16,553 bases of DNA from Rickettsiales bacterium (GTDB lineage: Bacteria; Pseudomonadota; Alphaproteobacteria; Rickettsiales; UBA1997), in NCBI GenBank assembly GCA_023262945.1, contig JALQXY010000034.1, positions 1 to 16,553 of the forward strand. Reading direction: 5' to 3'. The notes below the pieces were generated by a model, which did no database searches, was not told the origin of the DNA, and saw only the letters and a program-made list of their open reading frames with translations. Of the stretch, positions 12,218 through 16,553 are shown piece by piece; position 1 is the stretch's first letter, and each line of letters opens with the position of its first letter. Made by a program: the position numbers and the translations under genes.

Positions 12218-14096
12218 TTGACTCATCTTCAATGATGCAAGCTAGATCAAAAAGAGTTTTTATCGCGTCATCCGTTTTAATTTTTTGCTTTGAGTCGCTA
12301 TAGTTTTTATTAAGATTTTTAATGATATCGTTTTTTATATTAATTTCTAAAACTTTAGCAGAGGCTGATTGAATTTGCTTTTGTTCCAATAAGAATCTTT
12401 CCATACGAATATCCATTGATCCAGAATCGACCGCTAAACATACTGGTGATTCAGTTAGTTTTTTTGATATTCTAACTTGTTTAACCTTATCTCCTAGTAT
12501 TTCTTTGCAATATTTAACCAATCCATCAAATTCAGAATTAGTAATATCTTTACTATTTTCTTTGTTATCATTTTCATCTTCATTGTTTTTCTTATCTTCC
12601 TTTTTTTGATCGATATTTTCTATATCAATATCATGACGATTGATTGATTGAAATTCTTTTTCTTGATACGGCATCATTACCGTAACCCAGAACTCATCAA
12701 CCGCATCAGTTAAATATAGAACTTCAACATCTTTTTCTAGAAATATTTCTAATTGAGGTGAAGATTTTATCTTATCAGTAGATTCTCCAGTTAAGAAATA
12801 TATTTTATCTTGATTGGTTTTTATGTTTTCTAGATATTGCGTTATTGAAATTAATTTGCCTTGAGATTTAGAAGTTTCAAAGCGGCAAATTTCTAATATT
12901 TTGTCACGATAATCGGTCGATTCGCACAATCCTTCTTTTAGAACAGCGCCAAAATCTTTCCAAAATTTAAGATAATCTTCTTCATTTTGTTCTGCTTTTT
13001 TCTTTAATTCTGATAAGACTTTTTTAACTACCGATTTTTTAATTTTTTCTAAGATGGCATTATGTTGTAAATTTTCTCTACTGATATTTAATGGTAAATC
13101 ATCAGAATCAATAACGCCGCGTAGAAACCTTAGGCAGGTTGGCACCAATTCAAGTTCTTCACTTATAAATACTTTTTTTACATATAATTTAACTGAAGTT
13201 TTGCGATCGGGGTGAAATAAATCAAAAGGCTTGCTACCAGGAACAAATAATAAGTTGCTATAACTAACAACCCCTTCAGCTTTATTGTGAAGAGTCATAA
13301 AAGGTTCTCCGGGTAGGTGAGAAATATGTTTGTAAAAATTATTATATTGCTCTGTGGTGATTTTATCTTTTGCTTGTTGCCATATTGCTGAAGCCGAATT
13401 TAAGACTTCAGTTTTTGCTCCATCTTTTTCATTTTCAGGAATAAATTCTATTTTAAAATCGATGTGATCTGAATAAGTTTGTATCACATGTTTAATATGA
13501 AAACGATCAAGAAAGTCTGTAGCATCATCTTTGAGATGAAGAATTATTTTAGTGCCTCTTACAATATTTTCATCTGATTTATTAACATTAAAGCTTCCTG
13601 CGCCACAAGAAGACCATTGCCATACTGCACTTTCGTCATATTTTGAGCTGATAACTTCAACTTGATTGGCAATCATAAAAGACGAATAAAAGCCAACCCC
13701 AAATTGGCCAATAAGCTGCACATCTTTTTGTTTATCACCGGTAAGAGATTTTATAAAATTTTCTGTACCAGATCTAGCAATTGTTCCTAGATTATTTATT
13801 AAATCATCACGATTCATTCCTAGACCATTATCGCTAATTATTAATTGTTTTTTTTCTTTATTGGTAGTGATGGTAATTTTTAGATCATCACTAGCTATAT
13901 TTGAATCTTGTAAAGATAAATAACGCAATTTATCGCAAGCATCTGATGCGTTAGAAATTAATTCACGTAGAGCAATATCTTTATTGGTGTAGAGTGAGTT
14001 AATCATTAAATTAAGAATTTTGCCAACTTCAACATCAAAATTAAATTCATTATTGTTGTTTTTAGCTTTTTCTTGTTTTTTTTGTTGCGCAGTCAT
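12162..14096 (-). CDS. htpG: Hsp90-family chaperone HtpG
   Basis: A dimeric ATP-dependent chaperone of 644 residues. The N-terminal GHKL ATPase domain shows ELISNASDACDKLR (45-58) with Asn49, DNGLGM (89-94), and GQFGVGFYSSF (130-140). The middle domain has LPLNISRE with the catalytic-loop region GVIDSDDLPLNISRENLQ, and the C-terminal dimerisation domain ends in DAADFSRRLQNLMRI. It starts with a basic Asn/Lys-rich stretch (residues 5-16). Between the middle and C-terminal domains (about 490-523) lies a highly charged Lys/Asn/Asp/Glu-rich linker unusual for bacterial HtpG and reminiscent of the eukaryotic Hsp90 linker. The stop overlaps the end of the MFS gene by 56 bp. No convincing heat-shock promoter is visible upstream. 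Confidence 0.96.
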   Translation of the reverse strand: MTAQQKKQEKAKNNNNEFNFDVEVGKILNLMINSLYTNKDIALRELISNASDACDKLRYLSLQDSNIASDDLKITITTNKEKKQLIISDNGLGMNRDDLINNLGTIARSGTENFIKSLTGDKQKDVQLIGQFGVGFYSSFMIANQVEVISSKYDESAVWQWSSCGAGSFNVNKSDENIVRGTKIILHLKDDATDFLDRFHIKHVIQTYSDHIDFKIEFIPENEKDGAKTEVLNSASAIWQQAKDKITTEQYNNFYKHISHLPGEPFMTLHNKAEGVVSYSNLLFVPGSKPFDLFHPDRKTSVKLYVKKVFISEELELVPTCLRFLRGVIDSDDLPLNISRENLQHNAILEKIKKSVVKKVLSELKKKAEQNEEDYLKFWKDFGAVLKEGLCESTDYRDKILEICRFETSKSQGKLISITQYLENIKTNQDKIYFLTGESTDKIKSSPQLEIFLEKDVEVLYLTDAVDEFWVTVMMPYQEKEFQSINRHDIDIENIDQKKEDKKNNEDENDNKENSKDITNSEFDGLVKYCKEILGDKVKQVRISKKLTESPVCLAVDSGSMDIRMERFLLEQKQIQSASAKVLEINIKNDIIKNLNKNYSDSKQKIKTDDAIKTLFDLACIIEDESIKDAADFSRRLQNLMRIC

Positions 14097-14213
14097 GATA
14101 TTTTTTATTTAAAAATTAAATTTGATAATTTGTAAATTTTATTTAATAGATATTTTCTATCTTAAAAAAGATAAAATTAATGATTCTGATTAAAAAACAA
14201 AACATTTTAATTT

Positions 14214-14317
14214 ATACCAATTCTCATCTAATAACCAAAGAAATAATTTCAAGATTAAATAAATTCTATAATTACCAAAATTATTTTATTGGAACGAATA
14301 ATACCAATTCCCATCTT
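14214..14317 (+). repeat. Two solo termini of the palindromic element in direct orientation
   Basis: ATACCAATTCTCATCTA (14214-14230) and ATACCAATTCCCATCT (14301-14316) match the element terminus, 87 bp apart and in the same direction. No inverted partner is found in the surrounding DNA, and the sequence between does not match the element interior. They look like remnants. They lie in the 297-bp gap between the start of htpG and the stop of the kinase gene (14097-14393), where I see no gene and only a weak AT hairpin at 14158-14173. Confidence 0.6.
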
Positions 14318-14393
14318 TAAGTAAAATTATCAAAATTCTTTGCTTTGCTAGAGTCTTTTTAAAAGTAAGCTTAATAGAATAAATTATAAAAAA

Positions 14394-16154
14394 CTAAAAC
14401 TTATTAGCTCCATCCAAAACCTCTAATAATTGCTTATTATTCCAGCTTTTACCTATATAGCCTTGCATATCATGTGCTTTAATTTTGGCAATAGTTTTGT
14501 CATCTTCATCGCCAGTAAATGCTATTATTGAAATATCTTTGAAATTGATGAAGTTTTTAAAATTTTCTCCTTCTTCATTTTTCTTGCCCTCTTTAATTAA
14601 TTTTGTGGCTTTGTAGCCATCTATTTCAGGCATTTGTAGATCCATAAATATTATATCTATTTCATTGCCTTTTTCTTCTAGAATTTCAAGAGCTTCTTTG
14701 CTATGTTCGGCAGTATAGACTATAAAATTAAGATTTTCTAACCTATTGGCTGATATTTTTCTATTTACAATCTGATCATCGACAACAAGAATAGTTTTGC
14801 CATTATGTTTTTCTTTTATAATGGCTTCGTAATCAATTTTATCTTCTTTTTCGATAGATAATTCTTTTTTGTTCTCATATTCTTTATCAAGTTTAGGAAA
14901 GGAAATTACAAACTCGGTGTATTCTCCTAATTTAGAATTGCAAATTATAGATCCTCCAAAAGCAGATATTACTCTTCTACAAAATGGTAAACCAAGACCT
15001 GTACCTTCGGCTTTGCCACTAGTCATGAATGATTCAAATATTGACTCTAACTTATCTTTTGGAATTCCTGGTCCGGTATCGCGAAAATAAAGATAATTAA
15101 ATTTTTTATCACTTAAATCTTCTTTTTTTGTACTTATGGTAATCTTACTTTTTGGATGAGTTTTAAGATAATAAAGAGCATTTTTAAGGAGATTAAATAA
15201 AACAAAAATAAGCATATTTTTATTGCCCTTAAAATAGAAATCATGATCAATATTTGATGATACTTTATTTTTTTCTGCAGATCCTGCAAAGGCAAACTCT
15301 TTTATAGCAATATCTACCGCTTCTGATATTTTGTAAATCTTGAATGTGCTTTTATCTATTTCTTTGCTTTTGATATTAGAAAGTATCATATCAATAACCA
15401 TATTACCTCTAATAGAAGAGTGATCTATGATTTTAATAAGTTCTTCTAATTCTGTAATCTCTTCTTTAGAAACAAAAATTCTGTTATTTTCTCTTGATTG
15501 AGATATTTCATGTAGTTTTTTGATAAGAATATAAGTTGATTGATGAATAGATCCAAGAGGATTGCGCATCTCATGAGCTATTGATCCGCCTAGAGATTCT
15601 AGGGATTTGGCTCTTTCTTGAGCTCTTATACCTATAATATTGCTAAAATTAAATATATATCCTGCAACAAATGCAAGAGCATATTGTATTGAGTGCGAGC
15701 CAAAAGTATCTATTGGATATATGTTTATCGATCCTGTTAGTTTGCAAAATATAATTGCAAAGCCTATACCTACTACAAAGGAAAATATAGCAATAAATAT
15801 GTTAGGAATAAAAAGAATGACAACAAATATCATTACTATTTCTTCCATCAGCCACACATCTATAAGTCCATTTTTTATAAGATTAACAGTGAAGAAAAAT
15901 GGGAGATTGTATATAACTATGAAGAGCCAATAGAATTTAAGAAAATTTTTATATTTTTCTTCATAAAAAGTAAAGAAAAGCAAAGCTATGCAACTTAAGG
16001 CTCCTATGATCCTAAGAGAGATATTTTCATAGGGATTTGGGTATATATAAGTCCACCAAAACCAAAATGCGGGATGAGCAAAAACTGCAATTAAACCAAA
16101 AGCTAATAAATGATGTTTATTATATTTTAACCTTTCTGACAAAAAATTCTTCAT
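14394..16154 (-). CDS. Hybrid sensor histidine kinase with CqsS/LqsS-like membrane sensor
   Basis: A 586-residue two-component protein. Residues about 13-174 hold six membrane helices. The pattern HPAFWFWWTYIYPNPYEN (27-44), then LR, and NLPFFF (83-88) match the sensor part of Vibrio CqsS, which detects the fatty ketone CAI-1, and of Legionella LqsS. Trp101 fits the position of CqsS Trp104; the next ligand residue, Ser107 in CqsS, is Glu104 here. The kinase core has the phospho-accepting His194 (IAHEMRNPLGS), N box with Asn325, G1 DTGPGIP (359-365) and G2 GTGLGLPFC (384-392). A receiver domain (453-581) has Asp459/460, phospho-accepting Asp505 (FMDLQMP), Thr547 and Lys569. All catalytic residues are present, so it is probably active as kinase and phosphatase. 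It starts 2 nt after the upstream hotdog gene. No HPt or response-regulator partner is in the window. Confidence 0.9.
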   Translation of the reverse strand: MKNFLSERLKYNKHHLLAFGLIAVFAHPAFWFWWTYIYPNPYENISLRIIGALSCIALLFFTFYEEKYKNFLKFYWLFIVIYNLPFFFTVNLIKNGLIDVWLMEEIVMIFVVILFIPNIFIAIFSFVVGIGFAIIFCKLTGSINIYPIDTFGSHSIQYALAFVAGYIFNFSNIIGIRAQERAKSLESLGGSIAHEMRNPLGSIHQSTYILIKKLHEISQSRENNRIFVSKEEITELEELIKIIDHSSIRGNMVIDMILSNIKSKEIDKSTFKIYKISEAVDIAIKEFAFAGSAEKNKVSSNIDHDFYFKGNKNMLIFVLFNLLKNALYYLKTHPKSKITISTKKEDLSDKKFNYLYFRDTGPGIPKDKLESIFESFMTSGKAEGTGLGLPFCRRVISAFGGSIICNSKLGEYTEFVISFPKLDKEYENKKELSIEKEDKIDYEAIIKEKHNGKTILVVDDQIVNRKISANRLENLNFIVYTAEHSKEALEILEEKGNEIDIIFMDLQMPEIDGYKATKLIKEGKKNEEGENFKNFINFKDISIIAFTGDEDDKTIAKIKAHDMQGYIGKSWNNKQLLEVLDGANKF

Positions 16155-16156
16155 AA

Positions 16157-16553
16157 TTATATAAGATTTATATAAAATATAACATCTGCATTCTTTTTTT
16201 TATCTTGCGTAATGTTACAAGATACTTGGTAAAGATTACTTCTGTCCATGTTTCTGTAAGTTATTTCTACCTCTTTCTCGCTTTTTAAAAATAACAACTC
16301 TAATAAGGATAATCTAACTTCTGTAATATAGTATCTTTTTTTATTATTTTTTTCCAAAAGAAAGTTTCCAACATGGGATATAATATTATATATTACAAAT
16401 GCAGTGGGTAGAATGGGGTAATTTTTAAAATGTCCTGCGCATCTTTCTTTTTCTATCTCGGGAATTGAAAATAAAAGTTTTTCATGGTTAATTTCTTTGT
16501 TTTCAAAAGTAATTTGTTTTCTGTAAGGGCTTTCTTTAGATGGTTTTATTTCT
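16157..16553 (-). CDS. Hotdog-fold protein (FabZ/AfsA-like), 5' end outside window
   Basis: The reading frame is open from the window edge to a TAA at 16157-16159, giving at least 131 C-terminal residues. A TTG at 16357 is in frame but is not the start, because conserved sequence continues upstream. The stretch ERCAGHFKNYPILPTAFVI (positions 16460-16400) lines up without gaps with the FabZ active-site helix pattern GHFP.NPIMPGVL..EA; the His is kept but the catalytic Glu position is Tyr, so it is probably not a dehydratase. The rest (YYITEVRLSLLELLFL, then EVEITYRN and alternating strands) fits a hotdog sheet. Thioesterase-like, ApeI-like or AfsA-like (butyrolactone synthesis) roles are all possible. 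It is 2 nt upstream of the CqsS-like kinase, so the two are co-transcribed. Confidence 0.6.
   Translation of the reverse strand, partial: EIKPSKESPYRKQITFENKEINHEKLLFSIPEIEKERCAGHFKNYPILPTAFVIYNIISHVGNFLLEKNNKKRYYITEVRLSLLELLFLKSEKEVEITYRNMDRSNLYQVSCNITQDKKKNADVIFYINLI

Noticed and set aside
14158..14173. TATCTT-AAAA-AAGATA hairpin as a terminator upstream of htpG
   Set aside because: The stem is short with a single G-C pair and lies on the 5' side of htpG, where no transcript needs to end.
14214..14260. CTTGAA on the minus strand as the -35 of a heat-shock promoter for htpG
   Set aside because: No CCCCAT-like -10 is found at the proper distance and it lies more than 150 bp from the start.
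15640..15933. Plus-strand 97-residue open frame antisense to the kinase membrane domain
   Set aside because: It mirrors the hydrophobic codons of the kinase and has no independent support.
16157..16357. A complete 66-residue ORF starting with TTG at 16357
   Set aside because: The frame is open upstream to the window edge and the conserved hotdog helix lies before the TTG, so this is only the end of a longer gene.

Overview
The window looks like a piece of chromosome from an obligately host-associated alphaproteobacterium, most likely a member of the Rickettsiales. The evidence is strong A+T bias including third codon positions, a VirB3 of the rickettsial type IV secretion kind, an aspartate aminotransferase that reads like the Rickettsia AatA, an aspartyl-tRNA synthetase with the histidine typical of non-discriminating enzymes, a fragmented division (dcw) cluster, and many small palindromic repeats between genes. 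I cannot place the genus from this sequence alone. No rRNA, tRNA, CRISPR array, insertion sequence with a transposase, or phage gene was seen.

Layout. Positions 1-4301, minus strand: a tight cluster read virB3 > aspS > alaC > trmD, with overlaps of 11 and 8 nt between the last three. Positions 4359-6253, plus strand: aatA and a DedA-family membrane protein joined by a 1-nt stop/start overlap, with a clear promoter inside an inverted repeat. Positions 6254-8619: a monocistronic catalase-peroxidase katG with a signal peptide. Positions 8764-10720: mraZ, rsmH and ftsL behind a promoter that carries an array of 10-bp repeats expected for MraZ self-regulation. The usual next gene ftsI is missing and an MFS transporter follows (10919-12217). 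It converges on and overlaps htpG (minus, 12162-14096). Positions 14394-16553, minus strand: a hybrid sensor histidine kinase with a CqsS/LqsS-type membrane sensor and, 2 nt upstream in the same operon, the 3' part of a hotdog-fold protein cut by the window edge.

Two things stand out. First, a family of MITE-like palindromic elements (two 172-bp copies, one 101-bp deletion derivative, and several single termini) sits directly on the stop codons of trmD, katG, rsmH and ftsL. In trmD and rsmH the element itself supplies the last codons and the stop. Second, the CqsS-like kinase paired with a hotdog-fold protein is a candidate lipid-type signalling (quorum-sensing-like) module in an organism group where such systems are not well described. 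That functional reading is inference; the domain assignments rest on visible motifs.
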